This document shows positions 14,949 through 24,036 of a stretch of DNA of 64,000 nt, in pieces. Positions within the stretch are counted from its first letter, which is position 1. Each line of letters starts with the position of its first letter. Position numbers and translations under genes: made by a program. Below the pieces are notes generated by a model, which had not been told where the DNA came from, did not search any database, and worked only from the letters and a program-made list of their open reading frames with translations. Source of the DNA: Alteromonadaceae bacterium M269 (GTDB lineage: Bacteria; Pseudomonadota; Gammaproteobacteria; Enterobacterales; Alteromonadaceae); NCBI GenBank assembly GCA_004353515.1, contig SMNZ01000001.1, positions 496,001 through 560,000 on the forward strand, given 5' to 3'.

Positions 14949-16479
14949 CCATAAATCGGCTGACATGCTTCATAGCTTGTCGCAGCAGATTCATATCTAA
15001 CGCCTCGTTGCTTTGTGCGTCTGTACTGAGGTCATGGATTGTGTAATTTCCCTTAGTGTCAATTTCAATACGCTGACTCGCGTTCATAATGACTAGGTTT
15101 TGTTCCATCGTACTGATAACCCACGGTCGTTTCTGATCAAAAATATTCTGCCCCGTACTATACCTTGTTGTATCGCTATCACATCCCATTAGGCTCAACA
15201 TTGTTGGCGCTAAATCTTCCTGTACGCTTGTTTCGATCGCTTTGGAAATGTGCAAGTTTGAATAGAGTTGACTGGTGCTATTACCCGAAATATCTGAAAT
15301 TAACACTCTATTGTTGCTGACCAGTTTCTCTGTTAACAGAGTAGAGAGTTGCTCAGAGTTTACTAATGCTATAGCTAACTTAGCTGAACCCTCGTCTGCC
15401 TTGACTTGAAACTCGTCTAGAGGAAGTTCGTAGTTTGAATAGAAGCGATTTTTGAACGTGGAATCCTGAAACGTATAAATGGGAATGCCAAAGCTTGAGG
15501 TAAGATCAAACAATATAGGTGCTTTGTTTTGGAGCGCTGAGTGATAGAAGTGAGGTAAACCATACAGTGTCGAAAGTACGGAATCTTGCAACTCAGAGTT
15601 CGTATTAAAATGATGAGCCTTACTGCTTAACCCCAGTGATTGATACAAAGCGGTTAAGTCCTGATTATCTGTTTTCATCAATAGAACTAGTGAGCTTTGT
15701 GGTTCAATTGCACAGTAAACAGGCGCTCGGGGATAGCTGATAGCTTCAATATTACGATCTAGAAGTAACTCTTTTCTCGTTTCGTAGCTCTTAAGATCCA
15801 ATAAGTCATAGCGTGACATTAATGTTTTAGCTGTTGCAGGGTAAGATAAAGGGAACATATCGTCTTGTTGAACGATAGGTTGATACAAACGCGCATCGGC
15901 CCATATATGGCTCACATGGCTGATAACAAAGCAAGCCAAGAAAAAGCCAGACGTACGAATACCAATATTGATATTTTTAATGCGATCCAATCGTTGCCAA
16001 AGAGCATTAGAGATAGTTAGTTGGAAAGACAGCCAAATCACAAACAAGAGAGCAAGAAACCCCCACTGTTGCCAACCAAAAGTAGCAATTGCATTCTCTG
16101 ACTCATTGCGGATCACATTGACACTATAAAGGCTCAAATGCACGCCATGCCTGTTATACACCAAGGCGTCTAATGCTAATAGAGCTAAGCCTGTTGCAGC
16201 AACCAGAGATGCTGTGGCCTTAACTAACTTTACGTTAGGCACTAAGTAACAAAGAGGTAGAATAAAAATAACAAAGCTCATAAAGGTTAAAAATCCGATA
16301 TGGCTTGTCCAGTTTGTTAACAAGTAAACAAACCCGAATAGAGTGCTCGGGAAAGGCGTTGTGAAAACATAAATAGAAGCGATGAGAATCGCCATTACAA
16401 TATTAACGAGGGAAAACCAATGTCCCCACAAAACCAGTTTGTTGACACGTTGTCGACGTGGAGTTTCTATTAGAATCAT
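14938..16479 (-). CDS. yejM: YejM/PbgA/LapC-like inner-membrane protein
   Basis: The 513-residue protein has five N-terminal hydrophobic segments (within residues 15-200; DUF3413) and a periplasmic sulfatase-like domain. YejM senses lipopolysaccharide and controls LpxC turnover through LapB/FtsH in enterobacteria. Here the periplasmic domain is shorter (about 310 residues against about 345 in E. coli) and lacks a clear sulfatase metal site, consistent with a non-catalytic sensor. The gene pairs with yejL directly downstream of the yejL stop, as in E. coli. Confidence 0.8.
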   Translation of the reverse strand: MILIETPRRQRVNKLVLWGHWFSLVNIVMAILIASIYVFTTPFPSTLFGFVYLLTNWTSHIGFLTFMSFVIFILPLCYLVPNVKLVKATASLVAATGLALLALDALVYNRHGVHLSLYSVNVIRNESENAIATFGWQQWGFLALLFVIWLSFQLTISNALWQRLDRIKNINIGIRTSGFFLACFVISHVSHIWADARLYQPIVQQDDMFPLSYPATAKTLMSRYDLLDLKSYETRKELLLDRNIEAISYPRAPVYCAIEPQSSLVLLMKTDNQDLTALYQSLGLSSKAHHFNTNSELQDSVLSTLYGLPHFYHSALQNKAPILFDLTSSFGIPIYTFQDSTFKNRFYSNYELPLDEFQVKADEGSAKLAIALVNSEQLSTLLTEKLVSNNRVLISDISGNSTSQLYSNLHISKAIETSVQEDLAPTMLSLMGCDSDTTRYSTGQNIFDQKRPWVISTMEQNLVIMNASQRIEIDTKGNYTIHDLSTDAQSNEALDMNLLRQAMKHVSRFMVSS

Positions 16480-16501
16480 AGTGAGTTTTATATTCTTTTT
16501 A

Positions 16502-16714
16502 TTATGAAACGCTTTTGACTAATACTTTTGCGAATTGTTCTGCTAATGACTTTCGTTGTCCAGCATCTACTTGGTTTTGCAAAATATTGGTTACAACATT
16601 ACCCAGCGCCATTAAAGATAATTGAACGTCAGCATTCTTTTTTTCTAAAGCAACAAAGATTTCAGCCATGAGTGCTTCAAATTCTTCGTTAGAATATTTC
16701 GACTGTTGCGGCAT
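16502..16714 (-). CDS. yejL: YejL family protein (DUF1414)
   Basis: The 70-residue protein begins MPQQSKYSNEEFEALMAEIF and ends LAEQFAKVLVKSV, matching YejL in length and pattern (all-helical, conserved LSLMALGNVVTNIL). Function is unknown. It sits 22 bases upstream of the yejM-like gene on the same strand and divergent from yejK, which is the conserved arrangement. Confidence 0.85.
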   Translation of the reverse strand: MPQQSKYSNEEFEALMAEIFVALEKKNADVQLSLMALGNVVTNILQNQVDAGQRKSLAEQFAKVLVKSVS

Positions 16715-16851
16715 AAGGATTTAATTCAGGTTAGAATAATATAAGAGATCCTATCAGGTAATGGTTTGAATACCAATCATCGTCATTAGGTCGTTGCTGT
16801 TTTAATACCTCATATAGCGTTTCTGCTATATACAATTAAGGGCTTTACTGA

Positions 16852-17877
16852 ATGGGCATTGTTATCCATCAATTTGTTGTGCACCAATTATCATTAACTG
16901 AACAACAAACCTTGGCATTGTTGCCGCGTAAAACAAATATCGATATTACTCCTCAGATTGAAGAGCTTGCTCAACAATTGCATCTCTCTTTTAACGCAAA
17001 ACCAGGTAAAGGTATTGGTGGTTTTGTTGAAGATAGTGAAGCAGAAGAGTCGGATGTTGCTTTTGTTGATATCTTAAAGGAATGGCAACAAAACCCTGAT
17101 ACTTTTGTTGAGTTCAGTATTAAATCGTCGGAAAGGCTTCTTAAAACACTGTTGGATTTCGGAACGGTTGAAACCGGTTTTGTGACTTTTTGTCACTATC
17201 AATACTTAGCGACAGACTATATTTTAATTGCTGTCTTAAATACGAAAGAACATGTCCAAGTCAGTGATAGTCTTGAAGTGAGTTATAGTCATCACTTAGA
17301 TCTGAGTCGCATGCAGCTTGCTGCTCGTGTTGATTTGACTGATTACTCGACTACACCTGAAAACAATCGCTACATCAGTTTTATTAAAGGCAGAGCTGGA
17401 CGAAAAGTTTCCGATTTCTTCCTCAGCTTTTTGGGATGTGATGAATTAATTGATGTGAAGCAGCAAAACAAACAGTTAGTTGCAAATGTTGATGCATTTC
17501 TTGCTTCGGAATCTCTAGACAAAGAAGAAAAACAACAGTACCGAGAGAAGGTATCAGAGTACTACAAAGAGAAGATCGACTCTGGCGAAGATATCGCCGT
17601 CTCTGAGTTGTCTGGATATCTACCAGAAGGCAGTAATGAAGTAAACTTCGAAGCCTTCACGCAACAACAAGAACAGCCGATTGAACCTCAACTTCAACCT
17701 GATGCGAGCGCACTTAAAACACTACAAAAATTTAGCGGGCAAGGTGGCGGTATTAGCTTGAGCTTTGAACGCAAGTTACTCGGTGATAGGGTTAAGTATG
17801 ATATTGCCAATGATCGCCTAGTGATCGAAGGTCTGCCACCGAATTTGAAAGATCAACTGTCTAAGTGGCAACAGTAG
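16852..17877 (+). CDS. yejK: Nucleoid-associated protein YejK (NdpA)
   Basis: The 341-residue protein matches the NdpA/YejK family in length and in motifs such as FVTFCHYQYLATDYILIAVL near residue 108 and FIKGRAGRKVSDFFLSFLGC near 175. It is expected to bind the nucleoid in the cytoplasm; the exact role is unclear. A Gln/Pro-rich linker at 265-280 precedes the C-terminal strands. It is divergent from yejL, sharing a 137-base promoter region. Confidence 0.88.
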   Translation: MGIVIHQFVVHQLSLTEQQTLALLPRKTNIDITPQIEELAQQLHLSFNAKPGKGIGGFVEDSEAEESDVAFVDILKEWQQNPDTFVEFSIKSSERLLKTLLDFGTVETGFVTFCHYQYLATDYILIAVLNTKEHVQVSDSLEVSYSHHLDLSRMQLAARVDLTDYSTTPENNRYISFIKGRAGRKVSDFFLSFLGCDELIDVKQQNKQLVANVDAFLASESLDKEEKQQYREKVSEYYKEKIDSGEDIAVSELSGYLPEGSNEVNFEAFTQQQEQPIEPQLQPDASALKTLQKFSGQGGGISLSFERKLLGDRVKYDIANDRLVIEGLPPNLKDQLSKWQQ

Positions 17878-17962
17878 ATTGTGTAACAAGATTGCACTAT
17901 AAGAGATATAATGGCGAACATAAGCGCTTTATTAGCCTAATTAACGATAAATAAAGAGATTA

Positions 17963-18838
17963 ATGCAGTTATTTGTAAATGACCTAACGGTAATGGACTT
18001 TTCTTACTTATGTCCGATAAGAGGGATGGTAGGAGAGAGTTGGATTGTTGATGTTGTTCTTAATGGCAACCTAAACGAAGAGAGTATGGTACTTGACTTT
18101 GGTCATGTGAAAAAAGATCTGAAACGTCTTATTGATTTGCACATAGACCACAAGCTCTTGGTTCCCGTTGACAACAAGATCTCGCACATTATCCGTAATG
18201 ACGATGCGGTATTAGTTGATTTTATGAGGGATAATGGGCGTTCCATTCATTTGAATTGCCCAGCAGAAGCTTATGCTTTTATTTATGCAGATAAGATTAC
18301 TGAGAAATCCGTTGGTATCTATTTGCAGGAACTTATCACGACGCATATGCCACAGAATGTTTTAGGTTTAGAGCTCAATCTTAGAGTTGAGCGTTTGGAT
18401 ACACCTTACTATCACTATACACATGGTTTAAAAAAGCATGACGGTAATTGTCAACGCATCGCTCATGGTCATCGCTCGAAGATAACGGTAGTCGAGAACG
18501 ATATTGAAAGCATTGAATGGCAGAAGTACTGGGCAGAACGTTGGGAAGATATTTATATTGGTACTGAGTCAGACATAGTAGATGAAAGTCAACTTAGCTT
18601 GTCTGAATTAGCGCAGTCACAGGATTTATCTGAACACTATTTATTTGCTTATGAAGCTTCTCAAGGACGTTTCGAAATGGCTATCGCGAAATCAGAATGT
18701 GAGACAGTGCAAACGGATACAACAGTAGAATGTCTTGCTCAATACATTGCCGATGAGCAGAAGAAGCTGTGTGCTGAATCAGAGATTAAAGTCGTTGCTT
18801 ATGAAGGCGTTGGAAAAGGAGCTATAGCTTATGCTTAG
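17963..18838 (+). CDS. Two-copy 6-pyruvoyl-tetrahydropterin synthase / QueD-like protein
   Basis: The 291-residue protein resembles two tandem T-fold (PTPS/QueD) copies. The first (residues 1-130) keeps the VLDFGHVKKDLKRLIDLHIDHKLL segment, with the Asp62-His63 pair, but lacks the zinc histidines (VGES replaces HGH). The second (from about 138) has His154, Cys163 and His168/His170 in THGLKKHDGNCQRIAHGHR, the complete zinc and catalytic-Cys motif, but no matching DF...DH segment. One composite active site may therefore form between the copies. Substrate is unknown; a 7-deazaguanine-type role is only a possibility. It overlaps the M23 peptidase gene by 8 bases. Confidence 0.65.
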   Translation: MQLFVNDLTVMDFSYLCPIRGMVGESWIVDVVLNGNLNEESMVLDFGHVKKDLKRLIDLHIDHKLLVPVDNKISHIIRNDDAVLVDFMRDNGRSIHLNCPAEAYAFIYADKITEKSVGIYLQELITTHMPQNVLGLELNLRVERLDTPYYHYTHGLKKHDGNCQRIAHGHRSKITVVENDIESIEWQKYWAERWEDIYIGTESDIVDESQLSLSELAQSQDLSEHYLFAYEASQGRFEMAIAKSECETVQTDTTVECLAQYIADEQKKLCAESEIKVVAYEGVGKGAIAYA

Positions 18839-19643
18839 TCGTTACTCTTCAGCGTTGTTAGCTTTGTTTATATTTAGTGGTGCAGTTGGTGCCATTGAGC
18901 TACGTGGTAATATGATTCAAGGAAGTTTGATTCGAGGCAAAACCACCCCAGGCAATACAGTTTTATTTAACGGAAAAGAGATTGATGTCGCTGCAACAGG
19001 TGAATTTGCATTCGGCTTTTCTCGTGATGATGTATTAGAACATAGTTTGGTAGAAGTAGAGCCGTCTGGGAAAAGGAATGAACACAAACTTTATATCTCA
19101 AAGCGTGAGTACAATATACAGCGTATAGAGGGGTTACCTCAGAAGTATGTTGCTCCGCCGCCAGAGGTTACTGCCCGAATTAGGAAAGATAACCAACAAG
19201 TCGGTCAAGCAAGGCAGACAAATGATAAACGCTTGGACTTTATGCAGGACTTTATATGGCCAGCAGAAGGGCCAATTAGTGGTGTTTACGGTAGCCAGCG
19301 TGTTTTAAATGGCGAACCGAGGAATCCACATTACGGTGTTGATGTTGCTGCGCCAACCGGTACTCCAGTATATGCGCCCGCAGACGGGATCGTGACTCTA
19401 TTTGTTCCAGATATGTATTATTCTGGCGGCACTATGATTATTGACCATGGCTTCGGTGTTTCTTCAACGTTTTTACATCTGAGTAAAGGACTCGTTGAGA
19501 AGGGAACACAGGTGAAACAAGGTGATTTAGTCGCTGAAATTGGAGCAACCGGCAGAGTGACTGGCGCTCATTTAGACTGGCGGATAAATTGGTTTAAAGT
19601 TCGTCTCGATCCGGAACTGTTAGTACCATCGCGTAAACAATAA
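18831..19643 (+). CDS. M23-family (LytM-type) peptidase with a variant HLD motif
   Basis: The 270-residue protein has a signal peptide (residues 1-21) and a C-terminal peptidase-like domain from about residue 140. The first zinc ligands are His167 and Asp171 (HYGVDVAAP), with His216 in TFLHLS. The last motif reads GAHLDWRINW at 245-254, so Asp249 replaces the usual third zinc ligand His of HLH. I recall HLDW in a subgroup of M23 proteins; whether these hydrolyse peptidoglycan is unclear. An N-terminal beta domain (residues 22-95) precedes it. It is translated with the QueD-like gene (8-base overlap). Confidence 0.8.
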   Translation: MLSRYSSALLALFIFSGAVGAIELRGNMIQGSLIRGKTTPGNTVLFNGKEIDVAATGEFAFGFSRDDVLEHSLVEVEPSGKRNEHKLYISKREYNIQRIEGLPQKYVAPPPEVTARIRKDNQQVGQARQTNDKRLDFMQDFIWPAEGPISGVYGSQRVLNGEPRNPHYGVDVAAPTGTPVYAPADGIVTLFVPDMYYSGGTMIIDHGFGVSSTFLHLSKGLVEKGTQVKQGDLVAEIGATGRVTGAHLDWRINWFKVRLDPELLVPSRKQ

Positions 19644-19659
19644 CAATAACAATAACAAT
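19636..19659. repeat. Four tandem copies of AACAAT
   Basis: AACAAT is repeated four times in a row across the stop codon of the M23 gene (TAA at 19641-19643). Copy-number change would only alter the untranslated end. It lies between convergent genes. Confidence 0.8.
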
Positions 19660-19676
19660 ATAAAAGGGAAGGGAGC

Positions 19677-21476
19677 TTAATCCCTTCCAATCCATTGCTT
19701 AACGGCAACGTCATCGGCAACAGTCAGGTAGATACTATCTTTGGGTGCTGTTCTTATCGTTAACTTAACCTGCTTGAATTTACCATCCCTTAGTAAAGAA
19801 ATTTGAACTTCGGAATTCAACTCTGCGTTGTTGATTAAAGTTTGCAAATTGTCGTTGGTAATTTGCCATTGATCGATGGCGATTAGTCTATCACCTACTT
19901 GAATGCCTGCGTCATAAGCGGGAGTTTCTTCTCTCACTCTCAGTACTTTGACGCCGAGTTCCGTGCTTTTATAACTTGCGCCAAATTGATGTCGAGATGT
20001 ATTTGAAGCCGATTTCCCGCCTTTGTCAGCATCATTGCTCATAGTTCGGTGATTAAACTCTAGTCCAAAGTACCCAAGGCACTCTTTTAAAGGTAACTCA
20101 TCACAACTATAAAGAGCAGAGTCAAAAAATGCCTCTAAATCAAGTGCAAAAATATCGCTGACGATGTCCTGCACCGAGTTGTTATTAGTTAAGTGATTGG
20201 CTTGATAGTTACGCCACATCTCTCTTAACAGGTCGTTGAGCGAATGTTTGCCATCAGATTGTTTTTGTATCAAGCTATCTAAGCAGAATGCGAGAACGGC
20301 TCCCTTATTGTAATAACTGACAATATTGTTCACAGCACTGGCATCTTGTTGATAGAAGCGAGTCCACGCATCAAAACTGGATTCTGTGATGCTCTGTTTT
20401 TGGCGCCCTGTATTGATCTCAAGTCGACTGATTTGTTGACCAAGTAACTCCAAGTAACTTTCAGTGGAAATTAGCCCTGTTCTAAGTAGAGTCAGATCGT
20501 CGTAATAAGAAGTAAACCCCTCGTAAATCCATAATTGCTCAGTGTAGTTCTCTTTAGCTAAATCTGGGGTTAATAAGACCTCGGGTTTCATTCGTTTGAC
20601 TAACCAAGTGTGGAAGAATTCGTGGCTACATAGGCTTAAGAATGTTCTGTAACCGTCGGGCATGTCATTAGCCTGATCAAGACGTGGAAGATCAAATCGA
20701 GGATAAAGTAGAGCGGTAGAACTTATGTGCTCAAGACCTCCAAAACCTGAATCGCAGAGCAGGGTAATAAATAAGTATCTTGATACCGGAGAAGGGTTTT
20801 GAAAGAATTTAACGTGGTGGGCGCAAATTTTTTCGAGATCAGATGTAATTCTAGCGGTATCTGCAATATGACCACCGGCCAGCACTAAAGAAAATTCAGT
20901 GTCTGCGGCTTCAAATGGAATGTCGTCAAACTCTCCTATAAGAATAGGGTGATCAATAAGATCCAAATAATTATCGGACGAATACTCACCATATCCCCAT
21001 ACAGTCTCTGGTTCGCATGACAAGGAGGTTGCTACTCGCCAGTTTTCAGTGCCCGTTATAGCTGGCTTTTGGATGTCGACTTTGCAAGGCGTGTCATTGC
21101 GGCCATCAAGTTGCAAAAATAGACTCGTACCATTTAAAAAAGCATACTCATCACAGATATACGCACTTCGAATGGAAAGATCGAAAGCATACACTTGATA
21201 AGTAACTGTAACTTGACCATTCGCGGGTTCAAGCTGCCAAGTTTGCTTGTCGACTTTCGAGGCCTTAATACTTTGGCCTTTCTTATCATTGACGTTAAGT
21301 TTGATAATATTCTTAGCAAAGTCTCTAACCATGTAACTTCCAGGGATCCAGGATGGCAAGGACAGTATGTGTTGATGATTAGGTTGTGAATCAAAACTCA
21401 TGGTTACTTCAAATAAGTGACCTGGAATTGAAATAACATTCAATGAATAACGGATAGAAGGAATTAAAGCTGTCAT
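19677..21476 (-). CDS. M61-family glycyl aminopeptidase-like protein with PDZ domain
   Basis: The 599-residue protein is a cytosolic-looking (no signal peptide) gluzincin: HEFFHTW at 285-291 gives the zinc histidines His285 and His289 and catalytic Glu286, and Glu319 in YEGFTSYY is the third ligand. The N-terminal 180 residues are the beta domain of M61 enzymes (WIPGSYMVRDFAKNI). Residues 505-585 form a PDZ domain (GVKVLRVREETPAYDAGIQVGD). Family members remove N-terminal glycine or alanine. It is convergent with the M23 gene. Confidence 0.88.
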   Translation of the reverse strand: MTALIPSIRYSLNVISIPGHLFEVTMSFDSQPNHQHILSLPSWIPGSYMVRDFAKNIIKLNVNDKKGQSIKASKVDKQTWQLEPANGQVTVTYQVYAFDLSIRSAYICDEYAFLNGTSLFLQLDGRNDTPCKVDIQKPAITGTENWRVATSLSCEPETVWGYGEYSSDNYLDLIDHPILIGEFDDIPFEAADTEFSLVLAGGHIADTARITSDLEKICAHHVKFFQNPSPVSRYLFITLLCDSGFGGLEHISSTALLYPRFDLPRLDQANDMPDGYRTFLSLCSHEFFHTWLVKRMKPEVLLTPDLAKENYTEQLWIYEGFTSYYDDLTLLRTGLISTESYLELLGQQISRLEINTGRQKQSITESSFDAWTRFYQQDASAVNNIVSYYNKGAVLAFCLDSLIQKQSDGKHSLNDLLREMWRNYQANHLTNNNSVQDIVSDIFALDLEAFFDSALYSCDELPLKECLGYFGLEFNHRTMSNDADKGGKSASNTSRHQFGASYKSTELGVKVLRVREETPAYDAGIQVGDRLIAIDQWQITNDNLQTLINNAELNSEVQISLLRDGKFKQVKLTIRTAPKDSIYLTVADDVAVKQWIGRD

Positions 21477-21671
21477 AAGTCTTTATATATTGTGTCAATT
21501 AATACGATCTTATTACTGCTAATTTTTGCATGTTTAGAAGATTATTTCGCGCTATTTGGCGTACTTTTAATACAAAGTCTATGATTTTATTGAGTTTAAG
21601 CGAATACGCAGGTAGATTTATAATGAGCGTTAGCCTTGGCTATCGCATACTTGTGTGGAGAAAGTTAACGA

Positions 21672-22358
21672 ATGGCGATCCTGAAGGAAAAAGTAGGGTT
21701 AACAAAAGCTGATATAAGAAAACTTCAATCTATGAGACCTGGTATGTCCATAGATTTGCAGTTCAAAACACCGAGCAGTACAAAGCGGATAAAAACTGAA
21801 TTTGTCGGTATGGACGTTCTGCGTAGTGTTATTATTAAATTCCCAGACGAATCGAAGTGGGGCAATGTCAGAGATGGTATATATGTCGATAATTCACTTA
21901 TCGTAAGGTATATATTGGAAGATGAGACTGGCGAGGTCATTGCGTTTAAGAGCAAAGTAACCTTTATGTTGACTAAGCCTGCCAATCTCGTGTTTTTGTC
22001 GTTCCCTTTGTCTATTCAAAATATGGGGCTGCGTTCGGAACAACGTCAGCAAATAAGGATTGCCACTAAACTGTTTTACTGTAAAGATCTGAGTAGTATT
22101 GGTGATGCCGTAATTATGGATTTATCTGCAGGAGGTTGCAGAGTCGGTATGAGCAAAAATAAGTTAAAGCACAAACTGAGTGTTGATGATTGTTTGTCTT
22201 TACGAATCAAGGCTCCAGACCAATCCGAGGTTGATATTGAAGGAGAGATTAAAAATATCAAGTCAGACGATTCAATGACTTATTTTGGGATTAAGTTTAG
22301 TAAATCGTTAGAGGTGATGGAAAGCTTATTGCAAGAACTTCAACTTGCTTACGAATAA
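21672..22358 (+). CDS. PilZ-domain c-di-GMP effector (YcgR-like)
   Basis: The 228-residue protein has an N-terminal YcgR-like domain (residues 20-115) and a C-terminal PilZ domain. The c-di-GMP signature is complete: an RxxxR motif in RSEQRQQIR (121-129) and DLSAGGCRVG (150-159). It should bind c-di-GMP in the cytoplasm and may act on motility or surface behaviour; the partner is unknown. Its last 15 bases overlap an upstream extension of the next gene. GGDEF-EAL and EAL-HDOD genes occur elsewhere in the window. Confidence 0.85.
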   Translation: MAILKEKVGLTKADIRKLQSMRPGMSIDLQFKTPSSTKRIKTEFVGMDVLRSVIIKFPDESKWGNVRDGIYVDNSLIVRYILEDETGEVIAFKSKVTFMLTKPANLVFLSFPLSIQNMGLRSEQRQQIRIATKLFYCKDLSSIGDAVIMDLSAGGCRVGMSKNKLKHKLSVDDCLSLRIKAPDQSEVDIEGEIKNIKSDDSMTYFGIKFSKSLEVMESLLQELQLAYE

Positions 22359-22383
22359 CGTAACTTATGAGAATAATAAGAAA

Positions 22384-22848
22384 ATGAGAAGAGTCGAAGC
22401 GTTACTTAATGAGTATGGTGAGAGCCATCAAAATAAGACGAATATTTTCATTCACGCTATTGCTGTACCGTCCATTTATTTCGTCATTTTTGGTTTAGTT
22501 TGGTCTATCCCGACACCGGAATTTATCAGCAACTTAAACATAACTTGGGCACATATCACTGCCATTCCTGTTTTATGGTATTACTTTAAGTTGTCTGGCC
22601 CTATAGGTGCAGCGATGACCTTGCTAACGATTGCTGTATTTTTAGGCATCGATTTAATTGACTCTTCGGGGTTGATCAGTGTTTGGCTATTTTCCTTAGT
22701 AGTGTTCGTTGTAATGTGGCTATTTCAATTTGTTGGACATCATATCGAAGGTAAGAAACCATCCTTTTTTAAAGATCTTCAGTTTTTGCTTGTAGGCCCA
22801 GCCTGGTGGTGGGGGCACTGGCTCAAAAGGTTGAACATTCCTTACTAA
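22384..22848 (+). CDS. Mpo1-like / DUF962 membrane protein
   Basis: The 154-residue product starts MRRVEALLNEYGESHQNKTN, the usual opening of the YGL010w/Mpo1 family, and has four hydrophobic segments. Histidines in SHQN, FIHAIAVP and FVGHHIEGKKP are the family's conserved candidate iron ligands. Yeast Mpo1 is an Fe(II) dioxygenase of fatty-acid alpha-oxidation; the bacterial role is unproven. The ATG at 22384 is preferred to one at 22345 because the family starts here. It follows the PilZ gene by 25 bases. Confidence 0.75.
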   Translation: MRRVEALLNEYGESHQNKTNIFIHAIAVPSIYFVIFGLVWSIPTPEFISNLNITWAHITAIPVLWYYFKLSGPIGAAMTLLTIAVFLGIDLIDSSGLISVWLFSLVVFVVMWLFQFVGHHIEGKKPSFFKDLQFLLVGPAWWWGHWLKRLNIPY

Positions 22849-22956
22849 GCATATTCCAATTGCGGTAAACAACGCATTTGCAACGTTCAGCAACTGCGCT
22901 ATTTACCTGAGTTCGCGTACAATTTCTAATGTATATTTTTAAAGAGGGTTGCTAGC

Positions 22957-24036
22957 TTGATTAACTGGCAAAAGCTAATTGTTGAAAAAGAGCGTTTGTT
23001 CTGGATTTTGCATACCGGAGGCTGGTTAGGCTTCGGTTTAGTCTATTATCTAGGCTCTTTTTTAGATGACAAAAGAGATATTTGGTTGTTTGTCATCTTA
23101 CTAAATTCCTATGCGGGTTGGATCCTGACGATTCCACTTCGATACATCTATCGAAAGGTTTGGCACTTAAAGCCGCTACAAACTCTCACCTGGGTTGTTG
23201 TTTCTTCATATGTTGTTTCATTATTTTGGGCGGTTATTCGCAATGTGAACTATTGGGAGATATATAAACACGGATATAGACCCGATGAACAATTGATGTA
23301 TCTGAGAGGCACCTTGGATGCCTTTGTGATGATTATTTGTTGGAGTGGTTTGTATTTTGGTGTTCGTTATTCACGAGTACTGCAAAAGGAAAAACAAAAT
23401 GCACTCAGTGCAACAACAATGGCACACCAAGCACATTTGAAAATGCTGCGCTATCAGCTTAATCCTCATTTCTTGTTCAACACACTGAATGCCATTTCAA
23501 CGCTGATCCTGATGCAAGATAATAAAACGGCAGATGCAATGGTGAGTCGTCTTAGTGACTTCCTGCGTTATTCTCTTGATAACGACCCGATCAAGAAGGT
23601 AGCTTTAAAGCAAGAGATCCAGGCCATAGATTTGTACCTTCAAATTGAGAAGGTGAGGTTTGCAGAACGGTTAACGGTTAATTGGGATGTTAATGACGAA
23701 TGTCAAAACGCTTTAGTCCCGAGCCTGATTTTACAGCCGCTTATTGAAAACTCCATTAAATATGCTATCTCTAAGTTAGAGGACGGTGGGTGTATCAATA
23801 TAAGTGCTAAGCATTTTGGTAGAGACTTATTGCTGGAAGTAACAGACAATGGTCCTGGTGCTGAAATTAAACATGGACAACTTAAACGTCAAAATGGTGT
23901 AGGATTACCTAACATTCAAGAAAGGCTTAATGCGCTATATCATAATGACTACTCATTTGTCGTAGCTCAAAATCAGCCTAAAGGCTTGAAAGTTAGTATC
24001 CGTATCCCTTTTGAAGTGACACAAGATGACCAATAA
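22957..24036 (+). CDS. LytS/AlgZ-type sensor histidine kinase
   Basis: The 359-residue membrane kinase has four hydrophobic segments in residues 13-140 and then a His_kinase domain: phosphoacceptor His171 in YQLNPHFLFNTLNAIS, and the ATPase motifs LQPLIENSIKYAI and VTDNGPGA. There is no periplasmic sensor domain, so the signal may be sensed in the membrane. Translation probably starts at TTG 22957 behind AGAGGG. It overlaps the LytTR regulator gene by 11 bases, marking a two-component pair. Confidence 0.88.
   Translation: MINWQKLIVEKERLFWILHTGGWLGFGLVYYLGSFLDDKRDIWLFVILLNSYAGWILTIPLRYIYRKVWHLKPLQTLTWVVVSSYVVSLFWAVIRNVNYWEIYKHGYRPDEQLMYLRGTLDAFVMIICWSGLYFGVRYSRVLQKEKQNALSATTMAHQAHLKMLRYQLNPHFLFNTLNAISTLILMQDNKTADAMVSRLSDFLRYSLDNDPIKKVALKQEIQAIDLYLQIEKVRFAERLTVNWDVNDECQNALVPSLILQPLIENSIKYAISKLEDGGCINISAKHFGRDLLLEVTDNGPGAEIKHGQLKRQNGVGLPNIQERLNALYHNDYSFVVAQNQPKGLKVSIRIPFEVTQDDQ

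Noticed and set aside
19636-19659. AACAAT tandem as a phase-variation tract
   Set aside because: Copy changes would only affect sequence at and after the stop codon of the M23 gene, with no reading-frame effect on a neighbour.
21530-21712. 60-codon ORF before the PilZ gene (MFRRLFRAIWRTFN...)
   Set aside because: It overlaps the PilZ start by about 40 bases, has no ribosome-binding site and looks like chance open frame in the promoter region.
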